A DNA stretch of 64,000 bases from Chryseobacterium herbae (GCF_025154075.1 NZ_JAOAMU010000006.1:62001-126000), one strand, 5' to 3'; counted from the first letter of the stretch, positions 53,362-62,228 are shown. Numbers and translations are program-made. The notes: generated by a model not told the origin, from the letters alone.

Positions 53362-54387
53362 ATGGGATTGTTTGATATGTTTACACGGGAGATTGCGATT
53401 GATCTTGGAACTGCTAATACCCTGATCATATACAACAATAAGATTGTCATAGACGAACCCTCTATTGTTGCTATTGATCGGACAACGGGAAAGCCTATTG
53501 CAGTAGGGACACAGGCAAAGCTTATGCAGGGGAAAACCCACGAAAATATTAAAACCGTACGTCCCTTAAAAGACGGGGTTATCGCAGATTTTCATGCATC
53601 TGAACATATGATTAAGGAATTTATTAAGCAGATTCCGGATATTGGAGGAAAGTTTATGCAGCCGGCCCTTAGAATTGTTATCTGTATTCCATCCGGAATT
53701 ACGGAAGTAGAGAAAAGAGCGGTTAAAGATTCGGCATTGAAAGTAAATGCGAAAGAAGTAAAACTGATCTATGAACCTATGGCAGCCGCTATCGGAGCAG
53801 GGATCGATGTTGAAAATCCTGAAGGAAACATGATTGTTGATATAGGTGGAGGAACTACTGAAATTGCAGTTATAGCACTGGGCGGGATTGTATGCGACAG
53901 GTCGTTAAAGATAGCCGGTGATGTTTTCACCAATGATATTGCCTACTTTATCAGATCTCAGTATAATCTGGATATTGGGGAGAGAACAGCGGAAAGAATT
54001 AAAATTGAAATAGGTTCGGCACTGGAAGAACTGGATTTTCCTCTTGAAGATATTCCGGTACAAGGTAGAGACCTGATCACCGGTAAGCCAAAAGAAATTA
54101 TGGTCAGCTACAAGGAAGTGTTCAAAGCCATTGATAAATCTATTATGAGAATAGAAGATGCGATCATGGAAACGCTTGCTATAACTCCGCCAGAATTGGC
54201 ATCGGATATCTATAAAACGGGTATTTTCCTTGCCGGAGGAGGCGCATTGCTGAATGGTCTGGCAGACAGAATTCACCTGAAAACAGGATTGCCGGTTTGT
54301 GTTGCAGAAGATCCGCTAAGGGCTGTTGTTCGTGGAACCGGGATTGCTCTTAAAAATATTAATAAGTTCAGATTTCTTATCAAGTAG
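53362..54387 (+). CDS. mreB: Rod-shape-determining protein MreB
   Basis: Actin-like cytoskeletal ATPase of 341 residues that directs peptidoglycan elongation along the cytoplasmic membrane. The phosphate 1 motif IDLGTANT (about 14-21), phosphate 2 VDIGGGTTEIAV (about 158-169), adenosine motif (FLAGGGALLNGL near 292) and connect motifs are present. The N-terminus MGLFDMFTREIAI could form the membrane-binding amphipathic helix. Neither mreC, mreD, pbp2 nor rodA is adjacent, which is unusual; the usual cluster probably lies elsewhere and this may be a second copy. A bidirectional terminator follows. Confidence 0.91.
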   Translation: MGLFDMFTREIAIDLGTANTLIIYNNKIVIDEPSIVAIDRTTGKPIAVGTQAKLMQGKTHENIKTVRPLKDGVIADFHASEHMIKEFIKQIPDIGGKFMQPALRIVICIPSGITEVEKRAVKDSALKVNAKEVKLIYEPMAAAIGAGIDVENPEGNMIVDIGGGTTEIAVIALGGIVCDRSLKIAGDVFTNDIAYFIRSQYNLDIGERTAERIKIEIGSALEELDFPLEDIPVQGRDLITGKPKEIMVSYKEVFKAIDKSIMRIEDAIMETLAITPPELASDIYKTGIFLAGGGALLNGLADRIHLKTGLPVCVAEDPLRAVVRGTGIALKNINKFRFLIK

Positions 54388-54420
54388 CATTTCAATGTAA
54401 ATACTCATGGAAATTTGTTG

Positions 54421-54457
54421 AATAAAGCCCGTCATTATAAAAATCACGGGCTTTATT
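54421..54457. terminator. Bidirectional terminator between mreB and the RiPP cluster
   Basis: AATAAAGCCCGT and ACGGGCTTTATT form a 12-bp perfect stem with a 13-base loop and T-rich flanks on both strands. It serves mreB (plus) and the exporter gene (minus). Confidence 0.85.
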
Positions 54458-54489
54458 TTATTATTTGGATATAAAAATATTCATTGGGT

Positions 54490-56700
54490 CTAATTACCCA
54501 GCTCGAGTTGATTTCTGACGAGATTGAAGTATTCATTTTTTGTATCCACCAGTTTATAATGATTGCCTACTTCTGCAATCTTTCCGTTTTTCAGGACGAT
54601 AATCTGGTCCGCATTCTTAACGGTTGATAGCCTGTGTGCTATTACAACAACGGTTCTTCCTTCAAAAAAAGACTGAAGATTATTATAAATCTGTTTTTCG
54701 TTTTCGGCGTCGAGCGCTGAGGTAGCCTCGTCAAGAAATAAGAATTCGGGATCTTTATATACGGCTCTGGCAATTAAAATACGCTGTTTCTGCCCGCCGC
54801 TTAACTGAATCCCAATATTTCCGACTTTGGTATTGTAACCCATAGGAAGTGATTCTATAAACGAATCAATGCATGCAATTCGTGCGGCCTCGGCTAATCG
54901 GTCATAATCAATCTTATCTTCAGTGAAAGCAATGTTTTCAGCGAGCGTACCACTGAATATATGTCCGTCCTGAAGAACAATTCCGCATCTTTTTCGCCAT
55001 TGATCTGCGTAGATATCATTAAGATTCATTCCGTTTAACAATACTTTTCCGGAGGTGACAGGGTAGTAGGCCAGTAATATTTTAAGCAGGGTGGTTTTAC
55101 CGCTTCCACTGGAGCCTACGATGGCTGTAACCTTGTTGGGAAGGACTTTGAAATTGATATCATTCAATACAAAGGGATTGAAATTTCCTGCATATTTGAA
55201 AGAGATATTATTGATAGAAAGTGTGTTAACCTGTGTCGTAAGATTCACGGTTCTGGCTACGTTTTCCTCCTGCTCATTATAAATTTCACCTATTCTTTTA
55301 GAGGCAATTTCGGCATCTTGGGTATCCTTTACCAGGCTTACTAGTCTGTTGATCGGGGAAGAGAGCTGGCCGATAACGTAGGAAATACTCATCAGAACGC
55401 CTAAACTCATTTTCCCATCCATGATCAGAATCGCACAAATACCGATAGCTGTGATCTCTTTAAGTTTGGATAAAAAATTCACACCTACCAGCTGGTACAT
55501 ATTCAGAAACAGGGAATTGAGTTCTATGGTATTGAGTTTTTCCTGGATCGCCAGGATTTTATTGATGGAAAAATTTTGAGCATTATTTACTTTTATCTCA
55601 GGCATATTCATGATGAATTCATAAATATGGTTGCTGTTTTCAGATTGTCTCAGAAATAAAGCATATTCAAGAATGGCCCGTTTTTTAAGAAACAGGAAAA
55701 TCCATGCAACGCTCATGACAGAGAGGATGAGATAAACAATAAACACCCATTGACTGAAATAAAACAGGATACCTCCAAATAATAAAATGTTCAGGATGCT
55801 GATTAAAAAGTCAACGCCTTTCCACGTAACATAGTTCTGGATTTTCTGCTGGTCATTGATCCGCTGCAGGGTTTCTGTATTTAACCTTGTATCGAAATAC
55901 CGGATGGGCAGATTCATCAGTTTTTTCAGGAGATTGCTTTTAAGCGAAATACTTAAATTAAAATTGATTTTGGTCAGTAAAAGGTTGCTGAAAAAATCAC
56001 TGAGAAAGCTGGAAATAAAGAGGACAAGTTGCGATGCAAGCAACAAAAGGATAAGGTTGGAGTTTTTCTGAAGTATACCTTCATCAATAATATTTTTAAA
56101 AACAAAAGGAATACAGCTGTTGATGACCAATCCGACAATGATTAAAAGGATGGCCAGAAGATAGCTTCCTTTACGGGCTTTGATATAATTAATCGCTTCC
56201 TGGAAAAAGCCGGATTTTAGAAAACTTTCAGGTTGGTCTACCGGAATTTTTCCTTCCCAGTCCGGATTTTTTTCAGAATAAATAAGGATACCTTTTTCTC
56301 CGGTTCCGCGCCATTCATTGGAAAAACCTTCTTCATCCAGTTTAATTCTTCCGTAGGCAGGATCCGCCAGAAAATAAGTGCTTTGATTGTTTTTATCTGT
56401 AATATTTTCCAGTACCACAAAGTGATCCTGTTTCCAGAATAAGATGACGGGCAGCGGAATTTCCTTTAAATTAGAAATAGTTACCTGTACAGGAGTGGAG
56501 TGGAGTCCGGCTTTGCTTGAAGCAGCCACCAGGTCATCCACGGAAACTCCGATCCGGGTAAATTCAAATAAAGATTTTACAAAAGTAAAGGAATATTTTT
56601 TTTTACCATGATAACTAAGAATCATGGCAAGACATGCTGCTGCGCAATCTGTGCTTTGCAGCTGATGGTAAAATGCAAATTTATTTCTAGGCCAGCGCAT
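54490..56700 (-). CDS. C39-peptidase ABC exporter (PCAT) of a RiPP cluster
   Basis: Peptidase-containing ABC transporter of 736 residues that cleaves leader peptides after double-glycine sites and exports the product through the inner membrane. The C39 domain (about 1-135) has Gln13, Cys19 (QSTDCAAAC), His93 (QDHFVVLE) and Asp113 (ADPAYG), a complete catalytic set. Six membrane segments follow (about 170-450). The ATPase has Walker A GSSGSGKTTLL near 527, LSGGQKQR near 632 and Walker B FLFLDEATSALD near 655. The start overlaps the end of the maturase gene by 14 bases, so they are translationally coupled. No HlyD-type adaptor gene is nearby. Confidence 0.93.
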   Translation of the reverse strand: MRWPRNKFAFYHQLQSTDCAAACLAMILSYHGKKKYSFTFVKSLFEFTRIGVSVDDLVAASSKAGLHSTPVQVTISNLKEIPLPVILFWKQDHFVVLENITDKNNQSTYFLADPAYGRIKLDEEGFSNEWRGTGEKGILIYSEKNPDWEGKIPVDQPESFLKSGFFQEAINYIKARKGSYLLAILLIIVGLVINSCIPFVFKNIIDEGILQKNSNLILLLLASQLVLFISSFLSDFFSNLLLTKINFNLSISLKSNLLKKLMNLPIRYFDTRLNTETLQRINDQQKIQNYVTWKGVDFLISILNILLFGGILFYFSQWVFIVYLILSVMSVAWIFLFLKKRAILEYALFLRQSENSNHIYEFIMNMPEIKVNNAQNFSINKILAIQEKLNTIELNSLFLNMYQLVGVNFLSKLKEITAIGICAILIMDGKMSLGVLMSISYVIGQLSSPINRLVSLVKDTQDAEIASKRIGEIYNEQEENVARTVNLTTQVNTLSINNISFKYAGNFNPFVLNDINFKVLPNKVTAIVGSSGSGKTTLLKILLAYYPVTSGKVLLNGMNLNDIYADQWRKRCGIVLQDGHIFSGTLAENIAFTEDKIDYDRLAEAARIACIDSFIESLPMGYNTKVGNIGIQLSGGQKQRILIARAVYKDPEFLFLDEATSALDAENEKQIYNNLQSFFEGRTVVVIAHRLSTVKNADQIIVLKNGKIAEVGNHYKLVDTKNEYFNLVRNQLELGN

Positions 56701-58003
56701 TCACTATTTCTTCTATTTTACTGAGTACTACTTTATCTTTTTCGTTTTCGTCACCATTATAAATACAGTATTCGTCACCTGTTTCCTGGTGTTCTACTGC
56801 ATGTTGGCTGCATCCGCCGTTACATAATGGCAATAATCTGCATTGCAGACAGGGCTTATTTTTAAATTTAGCCTCCATCCGGTGCTCAAGATGATTGTTT
56901 TCCCAAACAAGATCTCCGTCCTGGGTAAGATATCCGACTCTGTTTTTAGACAGGAAATCTCTGGCGGTACATTTATATAAATCACCATTATAATTGATGG
57001 TTGCACTGTTTCTTTTATCAGCGTAACAAGGATCCTGAACGTTGTTGATGGAGTACATCACTTTGGTATTAAACCCTTTGGTTTGCATTTTTTCGGCATT
57101 CTCATCCGCGACTACATTGGTGTTATCAGTCTCATCATCCTGCCAGACTCTGTGAAAGTCAAAAAGCAATTTTGTTTTTTTCTCTTCTTCAGTTAAGTAA
57201 GAAAACTCGTCAACGATTTTAAAGCAGTTGTGGATATTTTCGTGGGTATAATTAATTCTTGCGCGAACGAAAAAGTTATCATATTTGAGTAAGTTTTTAA
57301 TATTACTTACAATTTCATGGTAGCTGCCTCTTGTCTTGTTCACAAAGCGTACTTTATCATGTTCTTCGCCGTATCCGTCAAATGTGATCTGAAGACCCGC
57401 TTCAAGGTTTCTGTCAACAAAATAGTTGATGAATTCATCATTCAGGAGATACCCGTTGGTGGTAAAGGCAATATTAAAAGTGGTATCATATTTTCTACAT
57501 TCTTGTACAAGATGATCAATCATTGGGGTTACATTCCTGCCAAAATATAACAGAGGCTCACCACCAAAAAAAGACAGTGTGAAATCCTTTATAGATTCCT
57601 GAGAAACGGTTTTTGTGATAAACTTATTGACCGAGTCCAGTACTGTTTCCTCTAACCTTGATTTTTTGATATGGGTTTCATAGCAATACCAGCATTTGAA
57701 ATTGCAATTCATGGTAGGGTTTACAATCAAAAAAAACATATTGGGATTATTGTCAATTTTTTTTGATACCTCTTTTACCTTTTGAACTTCGTTGGTATGT
57801 TCATCGATAAGAAAATATTCTTCTTTCAGATAATCATAGAAATCGGGATGTATTTCAGAAAGTTCATCGATACCGTCTCTTTTTCCGGCTTCCAGAAGTT
57901 CCCTCAGTTCAGGCTCTAAAAAAATAACTTTTTTCTCAAATGAATTAAATAAGGCGTACTGATTATTGAAGGGTACAATTGAGTTGAATTGGCTATATTT
58001 CAT
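56687..58003 (-). CDS. Radical SAM/SPASM peptide maturase
   Basis: Cytosolic radical SAM enzyme of 438 residues that probably modifies the precursor peptide encoded upstream. The 4Fe-4S SAM cluster motif CNFKCWYC has Cys100, Cys104 and Cys107. The SPASM domain is complete, with Cys326 and Cys345 in the CX13GX4C form and Cys385, Cys388, Cys394, Cys398 and Cys413 in CX2CX5CX3C-X14-C form, for two auxiliary clusters. The N-terminal 85 residues resemble a precursor-binding region. Such enzymes make thioether (sactipeptide or ranthipeptide) or carbon-carbon links; which one is unknown. It overlaps the exporter gene by 14 bases and follows the precursor gene after a hairpin. Confidence 0.92.
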   Translation of the reverse strand: MKYSQFNSIVPFNNQYALFNSFEKKVIFLEPELRELLEAGKRDGIDELSEIHPDFYDYLKEEYFLIDEHTNEVQKVKEVSKKIDNNPNMFFLIVNPTMNCNFKCWYCYETHIKKSRLEETVLDSVNKFITKTVSQESIKDFTLSFFGGEPLLYFGRNVTPMIDHLVQECRKYDTTFNIAFTTNGYLLNDEFINYFVDRNLEAGLQITFDGYGEEHDKVRFVNKTRGSYHEIVSNIKNLLKYDNFFVRARINYTHENIHNCFKIVDEFSYLTEEEKKTKLLFDFHRVWQDDETDNTNVVADENAEKMQTKGFNTKVMYSINNVQDPCYADKRNSATINYNGDLYKCTARDFLSKNRVGYLTQDGDLVWENNHLEHRMEAKFKNKPCLQCRLLPLCNGGCSQHAVEHQETGDEYCIYNGDENEKDKVVLSKIEEIVNALA

Positions 58004-58023
58004 AGTTAGTTAGGTTTTTGATT

Positions 58024-58053
58024 AAAAACTAAAGGGCACTAATGCCCTTTAGT
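58024..58053 (-). terminator. Hairpin between precursor and maturase genes
   Basis: ACTAAAGGGC and GCCCTTTAGT form a perfect 10-bp stem with a six-base loop, followed on the minus strand by TTTTAAT. It lies 20 bases after the precursor stop codon and 20 bases before the maturase start. With a short T run it should be a partial terminator, yielding more precursor than enzyme. Confidence 0.8.
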
Positions 58054-58072
58054 CTACAGAAAGTATTACTTA

Positions 58073-58297
58073 CTATAAAGATGTAGTTGGAAGCGTTGGA
58101 TGAGTTGGCTGAGTAGTTCCGCCACATCCTGCTACGCAGTTTCCACTGTTTGTTACTGGACAGTTTCCAAGGTTTGTTCCAGCGTTGGCAAATCCTGCAT
58201 TAGTACCTCCTAATGCTTTTGAGAAGCCTCCTTTTGCTGTTTCGTTTTCCTGAGTAAATTTTGCAATGTCAAATTTGTTTTCGTTTGTTGATTTCAT
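58073..58297 (-). CDS. RiPP precursor peptide with double-glycine leader
   Basis: A 74-residue peptide starting at 58297 (MKSTNENKFDIAKF); an ATG at 58369 would add 24 hydrophobic residues and is unlikely. The leader contains double-glycine pairs at residues 23-24 (TAKGG) and 30-31 (KALGG), which are candidate C39 cleavage sites. The remaining 43 residues are Gly/Asn/Thr-rich and hold three cysteines at 46, 54 and 58 (NCPVTNSGNC, then VAGC) before a Pro/Thr tail. It is directly upstream of the maturase and exporter genes. No known RiPP family is recognised, but the layout fits a radical-SAM-modified cysteine peptide. Confidence 0.83.
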   Translation of the reverse strand: MKSTNENKFDIAKFTQENETAKGGFSKALGGTNAGFANAGTNLGNCPVTNSGNCVAGCGGTTQPTHPTLPTTSL

Positions 58298-58360
58298 GAT
58301 AATAATATTTGTAATTAGTATGCGGTAAATATTTAAAGTCATTAACCGTTTATTGGACTT

Positions 58361-58372
58361 TGCTTGCAAGCA
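58361..58372. promoter_or_regulatory. 12-bp palindrome upstream of the precursor gene
   Basis: TGCTTGCAAGCA is a perfect 12-bp palindrome 64 bases before the precursor start, in the gap to the receptor gene. It could be an operator for the cluster regulator; this is inferred from its place only. Confidence 0.4.
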
Positions 58373-58420
58373 TATTTATAATTCATTCAGCGTATGGCCA
58401 TTACCCTGATGAATGACAAA

Positions 58421-60784
58421 TCAGTTGGTTCTACTTCGCTCTTCCTGATTTCTGAAGCTTCTCTGATTGACATTGAGCTGCCCTCCAAAGGAGTAGTTGA
58501 GCGATAATCTGAAATATCTTGAATCGTAATACCCGTTTGTATAAGTGGTATTGCCGCTTCGTTCAGAGGTAGAATTAAATTGATATTCTTTAAGTATGTT
58601 ATTAATTGATAATACAAGTCCCAGCTTATTCCAGAGTTTAGCTTTAAAATAAAAATCTAAAAGAGTATTGGTCTTATTTTCAACCAGATCTATAGATTTA
58701 TTTGGGAATCTATGCAGTAAATTAAAGCCTGTACTAATGGTTTTACTGATTAAAAAATTTCCGGAAAGAGAGATCATACTGAAAAATCCTTCCATTTCCT
58801 TCGGGGTTAAAGGATAGATGTTTGATTTTGCTTTTTGATACCCCAGATACCCTGTGATATAACTTTCAAGCCATTTCTTTTTTTTATAAACGTAGGTTTG
58901 TCTCAGTCCGTAAGTCTGTCCCTCTGCATAATTAAGCTGCGTGATGCGCTGGGTAACATTATCGTTGTTTAATAAGACAATACCCCCAAACATATTGTCA
59001 ATCTTTTCATAGTATACAACACTTTGCAGATAATCTTTATAGATATAGTTCAGTTCAACATTATGAGTGTAGGACGGCATTAATGATGGATTCCCTTCCC
59101 AATAGCTAAACGGGCTGCCGTAGATCCGAAAAGGATTCAGATTCGTGAATGAAGGTCTGGAAATTCTCTTGCCATAATCCAGCGAAATGGTATTATTCTC
59201 AGTAGGTTTATACTGAAGGTATGCCGTTGGAAAGAATTTCAGATAGTCTGTATTATTTTTATTCTGAATAAAAACATTTTCAGATTCCAGTTGTGTATTT
59301 TCAATCCTCAGGCCTACTTTGGCAGACCAGTTCTTTTTCTTACCCATTTCCTTTTCACCGGAAAAGAAAAGAGCCTGTGTATTTTCCTGATACGTAAAAC
59401 GATCCTGCTGTACAAAACCTACCTGCTGCAGATCTGAATAAAGATCATTAACCGTTTTCGAAAAGGAAAATCTTGCGCCATAGTTCAGTTTGATGAATTT
59501 TAGCGGATGATCCATATCAAGATTTACAGAATAGTTCTCTATATTTTGAAAAGCATTGTTTTGATTTCTGCTCTCAGAATTGTCATCAGTATTTGAGGAC
59601 AGGTTAAAATTTCTGTCACTGTTGTCTCTATAAGTGAAAAAATCAAAGTCCGCATTCAGCTGTTTTCCTAAAGTATCTATCTTGTACACCGTATGAAAAT
59701 TAACCGTGTGTAACTGTCTTTTTCTCTCCGTTCTGCCCACAGTATAATACTGGTTGGCTGAAGCCGAAGTCTTTTGCAGAGACGAATCAAAATCTTCCGT
59801 GATTGGCAGGCTTAAACTTCCGTTGTACATCGCACCGATCTGAAGACGCTTCGAGATATCATAATCAAGAGCAATTCGTCCGGACAGGGCATTTATTTTA
59901 TATTGATACTGCTTGTCAGAATGCCAGTAGGTTTCGGGATATTTTATTTCCAGTTCCTCCTGACCGTAATATTTGCCATAGCTGTAATTCAGGTTTGAAA
60001 ATAAAGAAAGCTTATTCTTTTTATAATTAAGATTGGCCGAGGAAGACTGCTGTGCATATTTCCCTTGCTGATAACTGGTTGTAACCGTGGACGACCAATT
60101 ATCTGTTCTTGATTTTTTTAAAACGATATTAACCAATCCGCTGTTACCTTCAGCACTGTATTTAGACGGGGGATTGGTAATGACTTCAATACTCTTAATA
60201 TCACTGCTGGGAATGCTTTTTAAATAACTGATGAGCGCATCACCTGCCATATTCATGATTCTGCCGTCAACCATTACTCCCATTCCGCTTTTTCCGAGCA
60301 TGGTGATGGTTTCATTGGTCACCTGAAGACCCGGTGTTACAGTGATCGCATCCAGTCCGTTTCCACCGGTGGCAAATGCGGATTTTTCAACATTAAAGAT
60401 TAAACGGTCTGTTTTTCTTTCAATAAGTTGTTTTTGTCCGTTAAGCACCACACCTTCCAGTAAAATGTCATTGTTGATGGTAATGATACCCAAATCAAGA
60501 TCCCCGTTCAGTTCAATTGATTTTTCGTAATATTTTTTTCCTAGCTGAGTAATCAAAAGAGTGTAGGCTCCCTTGTCTAAACGTATTTTAAATTTACCTG
60601 AAGTATCAGTCTGTGCATTGATGATACTTTGATTTTGTTTATTCTTTAACAGTAAATCTGTATTTCGGAGCTGTTCATGAAAACCATTCATTACACTTCC
60701 GCTCAGTGTAAATTGTTGCGCAGTTACCGTGCCGGATAGCATACCGAAGGCAAGTGCCGTAAGCAGAAGTTTTGTATTGGTCAT
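58421..60784 (-). CDS. TonB-dependent outer-membrane beta-barrel protein
   Basis: Outer-membrane protein of 787 residues. After a signal peptide (MLSGTVTAQQ, cut near residue 22) comes a carboxypeptidase-regulatory-like domain (about 24-110, FTLSGSVMNGFHEQL). A plug follows (about 120-215, KSAFATGGNGLDAITVTPGLQV, IEVITNPPSKYSAEGNSGLVNIVLKK). The rest is a long barrel of the OMP_b-brl_3 type ending in RSFRNQEERSRTN. It lies 124 bases upstream of the precursor gene on the same strand, so it probably belongs to the cluster. It may take up or export the peptide across the outer membrane, or sense it. No TonB-box role can be read directly. Confidence 0.87.
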   Translation of the reverse strand: MTNTKLLLTALAFGMLSGTVTAQQFTLSGSVMNGFHEQLRNTDLLLKNKQNQSIINAQTDTSGKFKIRLDKGAYTLLITQLGKKYYEKSIELNGDLDLGIITINNDILLEGVVLNGQKQLIERKTDRLIFNVEKSAFATGGNGLDAITVTPGLQVTNETITMLGKSGMGVMVDGRIMNMAGDALISYLKSIPSSDIKSIEVITNPPSKYSAEGNSGLVNIVLKKSRTDNWSSTVTTSYQQGKYAQQSSSANLNYKKNKLSLFSNLNYSYGKYYGQEELEIKYPETYWHSDKQYQYKINALSGRIALDYDISKRLQIGAMYNGSLSLPITEDFDSSLQKTSASANQYYTVGRTERKRQLHTVNFHTVYKIDTLGKQLNADFDFFTYRDNSDRNFNLSSNTDDNSESRNQNNAFQNIENYSVNLDMDHPLKFIKLNYGARFSFSKTVNDLYSDLQQVGFVQQDRFTYQENTQALFFSGEKEMGKKKNWSAKVGLRIENTQLESENVFIQNKNNTDYLKFFPTAYLQYKPTENNTISLDYGKRISRPSFTNLNPFRIYGSPFSYWEGNPSLMPSYTHNVELNYIYKDYLQSVVYYEKIDNMFGGIVLLNNDNVTQRITQLNYAEGQTYGLRQTYVYKKKKWLESYITGYLGYQKAKSNIYPLTPKEMEGFFSMISLSGNFLISKTISTGFNLLHRFPNKSIDLVENKTNTLLDFYFKAKLWNKLGLVLSINNILKEYQFNSTSERSGNTTYTNGYYDSRYFRLSLNYSFGGQLNVNQRSFRNQEERSRTN

Positions 60785-61213
60785 TTCTAGTTTTTTCTCC
60801 GACTAAGGAAATAATATTTTTTAAATTTTCAAATAAAAAATAATTTTTATTTAGGGTTAATAGTATAATTATTTAATTATCAATAGTTTAAAATGGTGTT
60901 GAAATTTATTTTTTTTTAGTGCTGTGACTTTCAATATCACTTCGTGGTGATTTTGTTTTGTTGATGTCGGTTTAAAAAAAGTTTTTATTAATGATTTATC
61001 TTGACGAAAATCAAAAACGAGTACAATATTCTGACTGAAAATTTGAAGCCGAATATTTTTAAAGCTGTAAGAGAACCTCTTACGAACGGAAATGAGAAAT
61101 TTAATTGCTTTTATTTTAAGATTTATTGGAAATTAACATATTTTTAATATATATTAGTCGCTATTAAGTGATTTAATGTAAAGAAACAAACCTAACTATG
61201 AAAACAACTAATT
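60785..61213. promoter_or_regulatory. Divergent control region of the RiPP cluster
   Basis: About 430 AT-rich bases between the receptor gene and the regulator gene, transcribed away from each other. No full TAnnTTTG promoter was seen. It holds long A/T runs and a 45-base open frame (61198-61242, about 14 residues) that overlaps the regulator start in another frame. The sequence AAACCTAACTA precedes both this region's regulator and the maturase start. Confidence 0.5.
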
Positions 61214-62023
61214 ATGAATGTCAGACTTCTTTCTCTGATTGAGCGAAGAGTCAATAGGGCTGTAAAATTATTGTCTGAATTTTTATCCAATCATAAAACC
61301 CTTGGAGATTTACCTGAAAAGCAGATTACTCATTATACTCAGTTGGTAATGGATACCTATATTGCCCTATTCAAGGCTCTTGAAATTGTGCCCAGTGATT
61401 ATTTATACTCTGTACGGGAAATACAGGTTCATCATGGTAATGGAGGTGAAATAGTCTGTAATGAACAATTGAACAGGAAAACTCTGTCTTATCTTCGTGA
61501 GAGCATAAAATCTGCATCTGATCATACTTCAGATTCCGGGTATACTGTTGTGCCCTTGCACCTGCAATATTTTCAGGGTTTTTCAGATTTTTCGGCTTTG
61601 TTTGGAATCTGTGTCATTGATCATTCAACACAGACCGCTCAAAGTTTTTTTCATGAATTTATAATGAATGCGCGCCAGATGAATTTTTCCGATCACACTT
61701 TAAGTTATCTGGATGATATTCTTCTGAAATTCAGGGCAGATCCTTCCGTTAATATCAGGGACCTGAGCAAAATAAACAATCTAAGCTATCTGCAGTTTCA
61801 AAAAGATTGCAGACGGTATTTTGGGACTACCTTTTACGATTTTACCATTAAGCTTAAAATGATGGATGTCGTTGAGGATTTGATGTTTTCAAATCTGATG
61901 ACGAAAGAAATTGTTTACAAATATAAATTTGCCGAGTATAGTAATATGTATAAATTTTTTCACAGAACTTACGATTTTCCATTTAAAAATATCACCAGAC
62001 TGTATTCAATGGAAAAGGTTTGA
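61214..62023 (+). CDS. AraC-like transcriptional regulator
   Basis: A 269-residue protein whose C-terminal part (about 170-265) has two helix-turn-helix segments: FRADPSVNIRDLSKINNLSYLQFQKDCRRYFGTTF and MTKEIVYKYKFAEYSNMYKFFHRTYDFPF. The second ends in the RTYDFPF sequence that fits the conserved GFxxxxYF-type end of AraC. The N-terminal 165 residues match no domain I know and have a helical, cysteine-poor character. It is divergent from the receptor and is the best candidate regulator of the RiPP cluster. The start follows a short overlapping frame at 61198. Confidence 0.72.
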   Translation: MNVRLLSLIERRVNRAVKLLSEFLSNHKTLGDLPEKQITHYTQLVMDTYIALFKALEIVPSDYLYSVREIQVHHGNGGEIVCNEQLNRKTLSYLRESIKSASDHTSDSGYTVVPLHLQYFQGFSDFSALFGICVIDHSTQTAQSFFHEFIMNARQMNFSDHTLSYLDDILLKFRADPSVNIRDLSKINNLSYLQFQKDCRRYFGTTFYDFTIKLKMMDVVEDLMFSNLMTKEIVYKYKFAEYSNMYKFFHRTYDFPFKNITRLYSMEKV

Positions 62024-62095
62024 TGATTCATTTTCAGTGGATTATAGCCATGAAATGGATAGTAGTGGATATAAAGAAGCCGGAAAGATGATCCC

Positions 62096-62129
62096 ATAAA
62101 AAATAGCTGCATGTTTATGATACAGCTAT
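62096..62129 (-). terminator. Terminator of the methyltransferase gene
   Basis: On the minus strand ATAGCTGTAT pairs with ATGCAGCTAT (one T-G pair) around CATAAAC and is followed by TTTTTTATG. It lies 100 bases past the stop codon at 62229. Confidence 0.75.
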
Positions 62130-62228
62130 GATGATTTAAATGAAAAAGAAGGGTTTCCAGTGACTTCCTGAGCGATAAATAATGAAATGATTCCGATTCG
62201 GTAATCCTAATAAAAAACGGTTCTCCGA

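Noticed and set aside
54490..58003. Grasp-with-spasm assignment of the RiPP cluster
   Set aside because: No ATP-grasp gene is present; the maturase is a radical SAM/SPASM enzyme paired with a C39 exporter only.
58298..58369. Longer start for the RiPP precursor
   Set aside because: The added 24 residues are hydrophobic and basic and unlike a leader; the ATG at 58297 gives a normal precursor.
58387..58617. Minus-strand frame overlapping the 3' end of the receptor gene
   Set aside because: It is a shadow of the real receptor frame and lacks any independent support.
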